IMG/VR virus record: IMGVR_UViG_3300036832_000548
Coordinates: 1 to 64,000 of that record
Direction: 5' to 3' (one strand)
Length of the DNA: 64,000 nucleotides
Origin: a virus
A program made the translations under genes and the position numbers. The stretch's first letter is position 1. Each line of letters starts with the position of its first letter. The notes beneath the pieces are model-generated. The model saw only the letters and a program-made list of their open reading frames with translations, made no database searches and had not been told where the DNA came from. This document shows, in pieces, positions 15,412 to 22,284 of this stretch.

Positions 15412-15732
15412 ATGGACATCGTGATGAAGCGCGGCGCCCGTCCAGGTCAAGTGCGTCCGCAGGAAAAGGGCTTTATCGAGAGGCGCGTCGTGCGCGTGCT
15501 GCCCACCAGCGATTTGATCCGCAAATATCTCAAGCATCAACCCAGCAAAATCGGCTGGCTCAAGGAAGGCTCAGTCGAGTGGCCTTGGGATTCGTTCACC
15601 CGCAATCGCCTGCGCGACGGCGACATCACGATTGAACCGCCCAAGGCGGCGGCGGCTGACAAGAAGCCAAGCGAGAAAAAGCCAGCTGCAGCGGCAAAGC
15701 CGACAGCGGAAGCCCATCCGAAAACCTCATAA
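15412..15732 (+). CDS. Mu gp38-like protein (DUF2635-type)
   Basis: 106 residues. The central motif WPWDSFTRNRLRDGDITI is the diagnostic end of DUF2635/Mu gp38-like proteins (S-x-[FY]W-x-R-R-L-x-DGD-[IV]), found just before the sheath gene in Mu-like phages. The preceding half (IERRVVRVLPTSDLIRKYL) is longer than in Mu, and the C-terminus is an Ala/Lys-rich tail. AGGAGA before the ATG. An intrinsic terminator begins at its stop codon. Confidence 0.7.
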   Translation: MDIVMKRGARPGQVRPQEKGFIERRVVRVLPTSDLIRKYLKHQPSKIGWLKEGSVEWPWDSFTRNRLRDGDITIEPPKAAAADKKPSEKKPAAAAKPTAEAHPKTS

Positions 15733-15750
15733 GACGCCCGCGCGTCTTTT
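15731..15750 (+). terminator. Intrinsic terminator after gp38-like gene
   Basis: AAGACGC (15731-15737) and GCGTCTT (15742-15748) form a 7-bp stem with a CCGC loop, followed by TT then CC. Its first bases overlap the TAA stop. It would partly separate head/neck from sheath expression. Confidence 0.7.
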
Positions 15751-15815
15751 CCTGAAAAACGGCCCGCACCCGCGGGACGCTGGCCGCTGCGCACCCTAAC
15801 CAATGGGAGGCAACA

Positions 15816-17651
15816 TTGCCTATCAGCTTTAACAACATACCCTCTAACTGGCGCATGCCACTCTACTGGGCGGAAATCGATCCATCGCAAGCGGGCTTGC
15901 CGATCGTCCGCAACATCGCGCTGATCGTCGGCACCATGAACTCGCAAACCAACATGGAAGTCCAGACGGCGACCGTTGCCACAGGCGGCGGCGGCCTCGG
16001 CTACGTGGTCAACGACGAAATCACGCTGCAATTTGGCGTCACCCTCAAGGTCACCACAGTGGCGTCCGGTGCCGTCACCGGCGTGACCGTCGAGACACCC
16101 GGCGCATTCCCCGGCTCTGCGCCACTGCCGCCCAACCCGCTGACGCAAGTCACGACGACCGGCGTCGGCCTGAACGCGAGCTTCGATGTGACGTGGATAC
16201 AGACGCTGGCGACCAGCGATTTCGGCGGCGTCGGGGTGCCATGGGTTCCGAAGCCGATGGGCACGCAGGCGCAAGCCGATAGCGAGTATGGCATCGGCTC
16301 AGAACTGAGCTGCATGTTTCAAAGCTTCTTCGGAAACAACTTTGCTCAGGAGGTTTGGTGCCTGCCGGTTCCGCCCGCGCCTAACGCGACAGCGTCGGCG
16401 GCGCAGGTGCAAATCCTGACACCCGCGACCGAGGCCGGAACGATCCATCTCTATGTCGCCGGTCATCACGTCGACAACGTCAATGTTGGCACAACTGATA
16501 CGGTGCAAAACATTGCTAATACATTGGCGACCGGCATCAATGACGATCCGACGCTGCCAGTGGTTGCGACGGTCGGCACGGCTCCCAACGACGACACAAT
16601 CACCATCACTTGCAAGACACCGGGGCTGAACGGCAACGACATCACCCTGCTGCTCAACTATTACGGCAAGGTCGGCGGCCAGGAATTGCCGAAAGGCGTC
16701 ACGCTGAGCGTGCCGCCGCAGCTAGGCCAAGGAACTGGCGGCGTGGTTGGTGCCGGCATCCCTGATTTCGGCTATGCCATCAGCAATCTTGGCGAACATG
16801 AGTTCGAATACATCGCGCTGCCCTATACCGACAGCAATACACTGTTTGATTGGGAGCAGGAGTGGTCGTTCGAGGACACGGGGCGTTGGGGGTGGATGAG
16901 ACAGCTCTACGGGCATTTGTTTTGTGCCCGACGAGACACCTACACCAATCTCATCATCTATGGCGAAACCCGCAACTTTGGGGCGACCTCGATCATGGGG
17001 ATCGAACCGGACGCGGCATCGCCAACCTATGAGTGGGCCGCAGCATACACGGCAAAAGCCGCTCGAGCCCTGACTAACGATCCAGCACGGCCTCTCCAAA
17101 CATTGTCGCTCAACACGATGTTGGCGGCACAACCGGAGCGCCGGTTCAATCTTCCTGAGCTCAACAGTCTGGCGGGCGTCGGCATCGCGACTCAGAAGAC
17201 CGGCACCGACAACATCCCGCGCATCATGCGGGAAACGACCACGGCGCAGTTGAATAGTCTGGGCTACAGTGACGACGCATATGAGTTGGTCACGACCTTG
17301 GCCACGCTCGCTGCACTGATCCGCAATCAGCGGCAGGCGATCACCAGCAAATTCCCGCGCTACAAACTTGGAGATGACGGAATTCGCGTGGGTCCGGGCC
17401 AAAAATTGGTGACGCCAAAGTCGATCGCCGCAGAGCTCGTCGCGCAATATCGGATCGATGAGTTCAACGGTCTCGTAGAAAATGTGGATGCGTTCAAGCA
17501 ACACCTCATCGTAGAAAGAGACGTAAATAACCCGAACCGGCTGAACGTGCTCTATCCGCCAGATCTGGTTAACCAATTACGTGTGTTTGCCGTGCTCGTT
17601 CAGTTCAGGCTTCAGTACGACAGAGGCCAGGACCTCGAGATCATCACCTAA
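15816..17651 (+). CDS. Contractile tail sheath protein (Mu gpL-like)
   Basis: 611 residues, main contractile sheath subunit. The N-terminus (PISFNNIPSNWRMPLYWAEID...) and the segment ADSEYGIGSELSCMFQSFF with following WCLPVPP match the Mu-like sheath family, and the C-terminal domain contains the conserved RDVNNPNRLNVLYPPDLVN. It is about 110 residues longer than Mu gpL; the extra length seems to be a beta-rich insertion at residues 45-130. TTG start at 15816 with GGGAGG before it. It proves a myovirus-type tail. Confidence 0.93.
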   Translation: MPISFNNIPSNWRMPLYWAEIDPSQAGLPIVRNIALIVGTMNSQTNMEVQTATVATGGGGLGYVVNDEITLQFGVTLKVTTVASGAVTGVTVETPGAFPGSAPLPPNPLTQVTTTGVGLNASFDVTWIQTLATSDFGGVGVPWVPKPMGTQAQADSEYGIGSELSCMFQSFFGNNFAQEVWCLPVPPAPNATASAAQVQILTPATEAGTIHLYVAGHHVDNVNVGTTDTVQNIANTLATGINDDPTLPVVATVGTAPNDDTITITCKTPGLNGNDITLLLNYYGKVGGQELPKGVTLSVPPQLGQGTGGVVGAGIPDFGYAISNLGEHEFEYIALPYTDSNTLFDWEQEWSFEDTGRWGWMRQLYGHLFCARRDTYTNLIIYGETRNFGATSIMGIEPDAASPTYEWAAAYTAKAARALTNDPARPLQTLSLNTMLAAQPERRFNLPELNSLAGVGIATQKTGTDNIPRIMRETTTAQLNSLGYSDDAYELVTTLATLAALIRNQRQAITSKFPRYKLGDDGIRVGPGQKLVTPKSIAAELVAQYRIDEFNGLVENVDAFKQHLIVERDVNNPNRLNVLYPPDLVNQLRVFAVLVQFRLQYDRGQDLEIIT

Positions 17652-17661
17652 CAAAAACATC

Positions 17662-17692
17662 CGGGCGGGCCAGCATTGAACTGGCCCGCCCG
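17662..17692 (+). terminator. Hairpin between sheath and tube
   Basis: CGGGCGGGCCAG (17662-17673) pairs with CTGGCCCGCCCG (17681-17692), 12 bp, 7-base loop. Followed by ATCCTCTC, without a true T-run. Probably tunes the sheath:tube ratio by partial termination or RNA stability. Confidence 0.55.
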
Positions 17693-17729
17693 ATCCTCTC
17701 AATCATCCTCAAGCTAAAGGAGATCAGCC

Positions 17730-18092
17730 GTGGCCCAGCGCATCGCAGGAACCGCGTTCTGCAAAGTCGATGGAAATATGCTGCCGCTGCGCGGGAACTT
17801 TACGGTCTCGCCCAGCTCGCTCGAGCGGACGTTTTTGGCCGGCCAGGATTATGTGCATGGCTACCAAGAACTGCCGCGCGTTCCGTGGATCGAAGGCGAC
17901 ATCAGCTCAACACCTGACATTTCGATGGAAGGCCTTGAGCAAATGATCGACGTGACCGTGACCGCAGAGCTGGCCAACGGCAAGGTGTATGTGCTGAAGG
18001 AGGCGGCCTGCAAGAGCGCGCTGGAAAACAACACCCGAGAGGGTCAGTTCCGCGTCAAGTTCGAAGGCACGACCTGCGAAGAGATTGGCTAG
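17730..18092 (+). CDS. Tail tube protein (Mu gpM-like)
   Basis: 120 residues, inner tube subunit of the contractile tail. Family pattern: RIAGTAFCKVDGNMLPLRGNF at the N-terminus (given in part), a central GYQELPRVPWIEGDI, then VTVTAELANGKVYVLKEA and a FEGTTCEEI end, all typical of phage tail tube proteins next to Mu-type sheaths. GTG start with AAAGGAGA. Its TAG overlaps the last bases of the antisense cassette. Confidence 0.92.
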   Translation: MAQRIAGTAFCKVDGNMLPLRGNFTVSPSSLERTFLAGQDYVHGYQELPRVPWIEGDISSTPDISMEGLEQMIDVTVTAELANGKVYVLKEAACKSALENNTREGQFRVKFEGTTCEEIG

Positions 18093-18310
18093 TCGCCGCA
18101 GAGTTCTTCGACGGATTGCGCGGTCAGGTTCTCAGCAACCATGACCTCCAACAAGGCACGATCAGCGAATGGCGGCACGTCTTGGCCTGCCACCCAGCGG
18201 CGTATCGTGCGGGGAGCACGGCGCAAAAGCCGCGCCGCGTCCGTCTGGCTGAGTTCCAGTGTTTCGAGCAGCTCGCGCAAGCGTTGGGCTGATTTGGGAC
18301 GGCGAATCAT
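18089..18310 (-). CDS. Small helix-turn-helix DNA-binding protein (cassette regulator candidate)
   Basis: 73 residues. A clear HTH: LELSQTDAARLLRRAPRTIRRW (about residues 17-38), resembling XRE/MerR-like units that bind palindromes. Last gene of the antisense cassette that starts at 21592; ATGA overlap with the gene before it. It is the obvious candidate to bind the overlapping palindromes at the cassette promoter, but this is inference. The ATG at 18308-18310 is preferred over longer frames. Confidence 0.75.
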   Translation of the reverse strand: MIRRPKSAQRLRELLETLELSQTDAARLLRRAPRTIRRWVAGQDVPPFADRALLEVMVAENLTAQSVEELCGD

Positions 18311-18621
18311 GGGCGCGTGACCTCTGCAATTGTCGTCCAGACGATACGCCGCCCTCCCGAAAGTCTGCCTTTGATGTGGCAACGGCCGTTGATCTTGCAG
18401 ACGCTCAATATCCTGTTGATGGCATCGGCTCCGACGAACTTGGCGACAATGTCGGCGTCACACCACGAGTCCGGTCGATCAGCTTTCAAGAGATAGATGT
18501 CATCGTTTGCGTCCTTGGTCAGGACGCCACGACATGATTGGTACGGTCCGTGCGGACCTTGGGCATTGCCCGCGCTGGTGAGCGCGAGCAACGCTGCGGC
18601 GATGAGCAGAAGGCGCTTCAT
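18307..18621 (-). CDS. Small secreted protein
   Basis: 104 residues with a clear Sec signal peptide (MKRLLLIAAALLALTSAGNA, cleavage expected after about residue 20). The mature part has four Cys (SCRGV, WCDAD, VCKI, RCHIKG), suggesting two disulfides in the periplasm. ATGA overlaps with both neighbours in the cassette. Function unknown; a periplasmic exclusion or surface-modifying role is a guess. Confidence 0.65.
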   Translation of the reverse strand: MKRLLLIAAALLALTSAGNAQGPHGPYQSCRGVLTKDANDDIYLLKADRPDSWCDADIVAKFVGADAINRILSVCKINGRCHIKGRLSGGRRIVWTTIAEVTRP

Positions 18622-19031
18622 TGTCGGGGTCCGTTGTTGGTTGAGCTGCCGACAAAGCGGCCCTGATCGTCATAGAACGAGCGCGAGTTGCCAATCCGCA
18701 CGGAGCTGCCCGCGAACGAACCTTGGCGATCATAGAAGCTCCGCGAGTTGCCGCGTTCCACGGACGACCCAGAGAACTGGCCCTGAGCGTCGTAGAACGA
18801 GCGCGTCTGCGCGTGGGCCGCGCCAATGAGGATGCTCATCAGCCAAAGCAGGATCGCCCAGAACACCGCTTTCTTGAAATAGAACCAGACCCAGAAGGCA
18901 TTGGCCTGATGGATCTCGCTGCGGACCTGAGCGAGACGAGCGCGGACGAGTTCCAGTTCCAGCGCCGCCAGTTCATCACGGGGCGGTAGCGGCTGCGGTC
19001 GATGCCGCCCCGGAAATTTGATGAGGGTCAT
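18618..19031 (-). CDS. Membrane-anchored protein with three RSFYD repeats
   Basis: 137 residues. An N-terminal amphipathic helix (residues 18-44) precedes one hydrophobic span (about 54-74, ending AAHAQ, which may also be cleaved). The mature end is three 20-residue repeats RSFYDxQGxFxGSSVxxGNS at 77, 97 and 117. Such repeats occur in rhizobial and phage-associated proteins and look like a small beta-solenoid, probably periplasmic. Part of the ATGA-coupled cassette. Confidence 0.7.
   Translation of the reverse strand: MTLIKFPGRHRPQPLPPRDELAALELELVRARLAQVRSEIHQANAFWVWFYFKKAVFWAILLWLMSILIGAAHAQTRSFYDAQGQFSGSSVERGNSRSFYDRQGSFAGSSVRIGNSRSFYDDQGRFVGSSTNNGPRQ
18642..18803 (-). repeat. Three tandem 60-bp coding repeats
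   Basis: Encode RSFYDxQGxFxGSSVxxGNS three times in the membrane-anchored protein; period 20 residues. The third unit is slightly degenerate at its end. Confidence 0.8.
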
Positions 19032-19186
19032 GATCGCTTCGCCTCCAAAGGAGACACCAGACACAAAACGAGGATGATTATGAGGGCTGACTGCAGCACG
19101 ATAAGTGGCATGTCGATGGGCCAAAGCACAACGAGCATACCGCCGCCCAGCACGCCATAAACGAAGAGGCGGATGAGGGTGCTCAT
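19028..19186 (-). CDS. Small membrane protein
   Basis: 52 residues (MSTLIRLFVY...LEAKRS) with two hydrophobic segments and a basic C-terminus. Start at the ATG at 19184-19186, overlapping the previous stop by ATGA; the longer upstream frame is rejected because it would cover the neighbouring 37-residue gene. Cassette member of unknown role. Confidence 0.55.
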   Translation of the reverse strand: MSTLIRLFVYGVLGGGMLVVLWPIDMPLIVLQSALIIILVLCLVSPLEAKRS

Positions 19187-19296
19187 GTTAGCAATCCCAA
19201 GGTCAAAATACCGAAAATGATGAACAACGATGCGGCGGTTGACCAAAAACTCACCCAGCGGCTAAAGACGATCCTAGTTGCTTTCAACGTGGTCAT
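19183..19296 (-). CDS. 37-residue membrane peptide
   Basis: MTTLKATRIVFSRW followed by a hydrophobic span (FIIFGILTLGLLT). Stop overlaps the next ATG (ATGA) and it starts 3 bases after the preceding gene ends, which supports a real coupled gene. Too short for family assignment. Confidence 0.5.
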   Translation of the reverse strand: MTTLKATRIVFSRWVSFWSTAASLFIIFGILTLGLLT

Positions 19297-19299
19297 GAC

Positions 19300-19593
19300 T
19301 CAGCTTCCCATCGGATATTTGGCGGTGCCATAGATCTCATCGAGGAGTTCCGGGGGGCAGTGGAACGCGCGCTCGACACTGAACGGTTCCGTCATCTGCT
19401 TGCCCTTGTGGTCAGCGAAATGCACTGGGCCACCTTTCCACAGACGGTCCTTGCTGGGATCAAATCCAAACTTGGCCTTGATCTCGCGCACGAACCCTTT
19501 CGGATCGTCGCCCTCGTAGAAGATGATGCGACCCTGTGGGAACAGCTCACGCCACGTTGGCGTGCGCTTGGTCTTGGTCTTACGTTTGGTCAT
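19300..19593 (-). CDS. Cassette hypothetical, 97 residues
   Basis: Soluble basic protein (TKRKTKTKRTPTW at the N-terminus, then REIKAKFGFDPSKDRLW and EIYGTAKYPMGS). GAGGAAAGTC before the ATG at 19591-19593. No recognised domain. Confidence 0.6.
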   Translation of the reverse strand: MTKRKTKTKRTPTWRELFPQGRIIFYEGDDPKGFVREIKAKFGFDPSKDRLWKGGPVHFADHKGKQMTEPFSVERAFHCPPELLDEIYGTAKYPMGS

Positions 19594-19604
19594 GACTTTC
19601 CTCC

Positions 19605-19976
19605 TTATTCCTCGATGAACGCGCCGCAATCGATGCAGCGGCCACGACTGTCGCTGCGATGGTGGCAATGCTTCTGGATCTCTTCGATCTGTTCGTTGAC
19701 GAGGGTGAGCACCGCAGACCAATCATCAGTCTGCAATACGGGCAGGCCGTCATCAGCGAACTGGCCATCGCCGTCGAGGCGGTACACAGAAAAGCGGCAA
19801 CCCTCCTGATGCTCGCGATCCGCTGGGTCGAGATAGTCAATCCAGATGCTCAGCGGGCACTCTGCGTGATCGAAATGCGGCATCGTGTCGTTGTGCCAAG
19901 AGTTGTCGAGCCACTCTGCAGGAAGCGCAGGCATGGTGGCGGGATCAAACTTTGGGAACTCTTCGCGATAGCTCAT
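19605..19976 (-). CDS. Cassette hypothetical with C-terminal metal-binding-like motif
   Basis: 123 residues, acidic. The end CHHRSDSRGRCIDCGAF suggests a small zinc-ribbon-like knuckle. The middle has WIDYLDPADREHQEGCRFSVYRL, a pattern that partly recurs in the 161-residue protein at 20155-20640 (GLYRLEGD...LADGTLPNLQ versus SVYRLDGDGQFADDGLPVLQ), so these two cassette genes look related. ATG at 19974-19976 by ATGA overlap with the preceding gene. Confidence 0.6.
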   Translation of the reverse strand: MSYREEFPKFDPATMPALPAEWLDNSWHNDTMPHFDHAECPLSIWIDYLDPADREHQEGCRFSVYRLDGDGQFADDGLPVLQTDDWSAVLTLVNEQIEEIQKHCHHRSDSRGRCIDCGAFIEE

Positions 19977-20158
19977 TTGGACACCTTGAGGTGGAACCAC
20001 TCCACTATGAAATTGCACGGCTGCGAATAGTGGCGCATCTCGCTGGTGATTAAACGAGCCTTAAGCGCGTTGTAAATTTCCTGATCACTGTGGAAGAGCC
20101 GCAGCGCGTGATAGGTCGCCCCGTTAGGACAGCCCTGCAATCGTTCAAGAACGGTCAT
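19973..20158 (-). CDS. Cassette hypothetical, 61 residues
   Basis: MTVLERLQGCPNGATYHALRLF...; the pattern LxGxPxGATxxxL...EIYNAL resembles small winged-helix-like units, but this is weak. ATGA overlaps on both sides. Unknown function. Confidence 0.5.
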   Translation of the reverse strand: MTVLERLQGCPNGATYHALRLFHSDQEIYNALKARLITSEMRHYSQPCNFIVEWFHLKVSK

Positions 20159-20640
20159 TGTCCACCCCATGTCTCGCCAGCGGTGAGCGCGACCTCATAC
20201 GGATCAGGAGCAAGCTTGAACAACCGCTCCATGTCAGCATCGTACTCCGTGACCTGATCTGGGCTGAGAGCGGGCGAATAATCCGCGCCGCGTGTGTCAG
20301 GATGGAAACCAAGGCCAATCCTGACAGCCCACTTGCGGGCGATGCCGTACATCTCGCACCACTCAAGTGCGGCCTGCAGATTGGGGAGCGTGCCGTCAGC
20401 CAGAACGTCGCCCTCAAGACGGTAGAGGCCAACGAGATACGGTTCGTCCAACTTGTCGCCAAGGCCACTACCCTGATCGCAAATCCACAAGTAGCCATCT
20501 GGGACGATCTGCTCCCAACACAGGCACCCGCCGCCCGTGTGCGCGACCGTATAGTTGCCAGCAGCAGCAACCGCCTTGCCAACCTCGCTCGCTTGCGCGG
20601 CAGCAGTGGTCGCATCAAGCCAAGTGAAAAAGTTACTCAC
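20155..20640 (-). CDS. Cassette hypothetical, 161 residues
   Basis: Acidic soluble protein with a GTG start at 20640 (VSNFFTWLDAT) preceded by GGAGGATC; longer frames are rejected because they run through the next gene. Contains CLCWEQIVPDGYLWICDQ and a GLYRLEGDVLADGTLPNLQ segment related to the 123-residue cassette protein. Overlaps the upstream gene by 8 bases. Unknown function. Confidence 0.6.
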   Translation of the reverse strand: MSNFFTWLDATTAAAQASEVGKAVAAAGNYTVAHTGGGCLCWEQIVPDGYLWICDQGSGLGDKLDEPYLVGLYRLEGDVLADGTLPNLQAALEWCEMYGIARKWAVRIGLGFHPDTRGADYSPALSPDQVTEYDADMERLFKLAPDPYEVALTAGETWGGQ

Positions 20641-20965
20641 GGGGATCCTCCTGCAGCGCCAATGGTGACTCTGAGTTCCAAGCCTCATCGCTCTCAGCGT
20701 CGTCGCAGCCGGGATCGAGGTGCGTGCCATACGGCGGCAAATAAACCTTGCCCTTCCATTCCTGCTGTAACGCTGCGGTGACTTTTTCGTCGTCCACGCT
20801 CACAAGCATGGCGCACCAAATTTCGTTGAGACCATTTTCAGCGATGGTGCCAACTGTGCCAGCGGGCACGATGCACTCTGGAAAGATGTCGAGCGGCTCC
20901 GCAAAGCGGACGCGCGTCCCTTCCGGGAGTTTCGCGAGTTCAAGCCAAGTCAATTGACGGGTCAT
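20633..20965 (-). CDS. Cassette hypothetical, 110 residues
   Basis: MTRQLTWLELAKLPEGTRVRF... followed by a beta-rich PECIVPAGTVGTIAENG segment, which suggests a small SH3-like barrel, and a very acidic end. Coupled to the preceding gene by ATGA. No firm family. Confidence 0.6.
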   Translation of the reverse strand: MTRQLTWLELAKLPEGTRVRFAEPLDIFPECIVPAGTVGTIAENGLNEIWCAMLVSVDDEKVTAALQQEWKGKVYLPPYGTHLDPGCDDAESDEAWNSESPLALQEDPRE

Positions 20966-21129
20966 GACTTTCTCTTTCGCTGCTTCTGGCCATCGCTGTG
21001 GCCCCAATCGTAAATCGCTTGATCCAAGCCACCGGGAAAATAGTCGCCTTGTTCGCCGTCTTGGAATCCGGTGCGATAGGTTTCGAGTTCCGTTCCGGTC
21101 AGTTCGTAGGCTTTGCGTTTCTTCTTCAT
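20962..21129 (-). CDS. Cassette hypothetical, 55 residues
   Basis: MKKKRKAYELTGTELETYRTGFQDGEQGDY... with a basic end (QKQRKRKS). Contains a DGEQGDYFPGGLDQAIYDWG turn-rich segment. No family recognised. Confidence 0.5.
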   Translation of the reverse strand: MKKKRKAYELTGTELETYRTGFQDGEQGDYFPGGLDQAIYDWGHSDGQKQRKRKS

Positions 21130-21133
21130 GATC

Positions 21134-21340
21134 TCAGTCCATGTAGCCGTGGGGATACTGAGTCTTGGCGTGGTCGCGGCACGAATGGCACGGCTCGACG
21201 TGAGCGTTCCAACCTTTTGCAACACGCTTTTCGGTGCCGTCATATTTGGAGCGGTAGACATAGAATTTAGCGGTCTCGCGAACTAGTTCACCGCGTGAGA
21301 TACACGGGCCAACGGGAGAGAAGGTTCTAACGGTAGTCAT
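21134..21340 (-). CDS. Cassette hypothetical, 68 residues
   Basis: MTTVRTFSPVGPCISRGELV... with CHSCRDH near the end, a possible single metal knuckle. Stands 4 bases from the next gene. Unknown function. Confidence 0.5.
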   Translation of the reverse strand: MTTVRTFSPVGPCISRGELVRETAKFYVYRSKYDGTEKRVAKGWNAHVEPCHSCRDHAKTQYPHGYMD

Positions 21341-21394
21341 TTGGTTCCTCGTTTGTTTGATCGGTGGGGAGGGGCCGTAACCCCTCCGGGCTGA

Positions 21395-21592
21395 TCAAGC
21401 GCGGTACCTGTCGATATAGGCAACCGCCTCGTCTACGCTCTTAAATCCGTCCTTACAGTCATACATGCTGTTGAACTTGTTATAGATGCTGTAAGTGCCT
21501 GCGGCTTTAGTCGGATATTTTTCTGACCAGAACTCGATTGAATAGTTGCGGTAAGAGATCCGGCCAAATTCGTCTGTCTGTGCTTTGCTCAT
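21395..21592 (-). CDS. First gene of antisense cassette, 65 residues
   Basis: MSKAQTDEFGRISYRNYSIEFW..., with EAVAYIDRYRA at the end. AGAGAGAAAG directly before the ATG. Its start lies about 17 bases after the predicted transcription start of the cassette promoter. Unknown function. Confidence 0.55.
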   Translation of the reverse strand: MSKAQTDEFGRISYRNYSIEFWSEKYPTKAAGTYSIYNKFNSMYDCKDGFKSVDEAVAYIDRYRA

Positions 21593-21615
21593 TTCTTTCT
21601 CTCTTTGTTGAAATG

Positions 21616-21644
21616 AATATAGGACAATCCGTCCTAGGACGCAA
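21616..21644 (-). promoter_or_regulatory. Promoter of the antisense cassette
   Basis: On the minus strand, -35 TTGCGT (21644-21639) and -10 TATATT (21621-21616) are separated by exactly 17 bases; the first cassette ATG is at 21592. Both elements are close to the sigma-70 consensus. The spacer is occupied by a palindrome. Confidence 0.7.
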
Positions 21645-21652
21645 GGTCCTAG
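21620..21652. promoter_or_regulatory. Two overlapping operator-like palindromes
   Basis: TAGGAC-N5-GTCCTA occurs at 21620-21636 and again at 21635-21651 (extended by C/G to 21634-21652), sharing TA. The first covers the promoter spacer and touches the -10, the second covers the -35. This is a classical repressor layout; the 73-residue HTH protein at the end of the cassette is the likeliest ligand. Confidence 0.7.
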
Positions 21653-21739
21653 TGTGCGGCATCTTGGCTGGAATAACAGCCTGTTTTTCAAGGGGGTAAC
21701 TACGACGGTAACCAGAGGTTGACAAGAGGAACACACACA

Positions 21740-22105
21740 ATGGACGACACGACCAATAAACCCGCCCCGGAAGAGGCCATCGATTTCGAGAGCAGCCCGC
21801 AGCTCGATCAGGAAGCAAACCTTGAGCACACGTTGTCGAAGCCCATCCAAGCGCATGGCGAGGAGTTGCGCATTCTCAGATGGCGCGAGCCAACCGGAGC
21901 TGACATCGAGCGCGCAGGCAATCCCATCGTGATCGATTTCTTTGGCGAGAAGCCCACCCTGACATTCAACGAAAAGAAGATGGGCGCGATGATCTCCGCG
22001 CTCTGTCAGATCCCGCCCTCGAGCGTGCGCCAGCTAACCGCAGCGGACTGGAATTCCATCGCTTGGAAGCTAGTCCGTTTTTTTATGCCGCAGGGGGCGG
22101 CGTAA
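21740..22105 (+). CDS. Tail assembly chaperone, short form (Mu gp41-like)
   Basis: 121 residues. Its place between tube and tape measure and its sequence (HGEELRILRWREPTGADIERAGNP near the start, then MISALCQIPPSSVRQLTAADWNSI) match the Mu gp41/P2 gpE type of tail assembly chaperone, which coats the tape measure before the tube polymerises. GACAAGAGGAA precedes the ATG at 21740; the frame also runs back to a TTG at 21719. A T7 slip site near the end leads to the long form. Confidence 0.85.
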   Translation: MDDTTNKPAPEEAIDFESSPQLDQEANLEHTLSKPIQAHGEELRILRWREPTGADIERAGNPIVIDFFGEKPTLTFNEKKMGAMISALCQIPPSSVRQLTAADWNSIAWKLVRFFMPQGAA

Positions 22106-22281
22106 TCGCGCCCGACAGCATCGTGCTGATGTGTTACGAGCTGGCGTATTTCTATCACATTGATCCGCGCTTGTTCCTTGAGCAGACCATCAGCGAGCTG
22201 GCGCGCCACAAGCTGTGGACTGCGCGCCTGACTGAACGGATTCGCGCTGCGCAAGAGGCAGAGTCCGGTTCTGAGAATTAG
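21740..22281 (+). CDS. Tail assembly chaperone, -1 frameshift long form
   Basis: Slipping back one base on the seven-T run keeps the two Phe codons and then reads YAAGGGVIAPDSIVLMCYEL... to the stop at 22279-22281, giving about 180 residues. The downstream frame has no credible start of its own (only a TTG without a ribosome site), ends 3 bases before the tape measure, and encodes a helical domain with LARHKLWTARLTERIRAA, as expected for the G-T type extension that binds the tape measure. Programmed frameshifting here is known for many long-tailed phages (lambda G/GT, P2 E/E', Mu). Confidence 0.75.
22078..22084 (+). promoter_or_regulatory. Programmed -1 frameshift site
   Basis: T-TTT-TTT in the zero frame of the chaperone gene, a heptamer that allows tandem -1 re-pairing of both tRNAs. 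It is 7 codons before the zero-frame stop. A GGGGGCG run at 22093-22099 follows but gives poor -1 re-pairing. Confidence 0.65.
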
Positions 22282-22284
22282 GCA

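Noticed and set aside
21719-21724. TTGACA as a promoter for the tail chaperone
   Set aside because: A perfect -35, but the -10 would fall inside the gene start at 21740 and no -10-like sequence is there.
22093-22099. GGGGGCG run as the frameshift site, similar to the slip reported for Mu
   Set aside because: The downstream frame is reached by -1, and -1 re-pairing at this run is poor; the T7 run upstream fits two-codon slippage.
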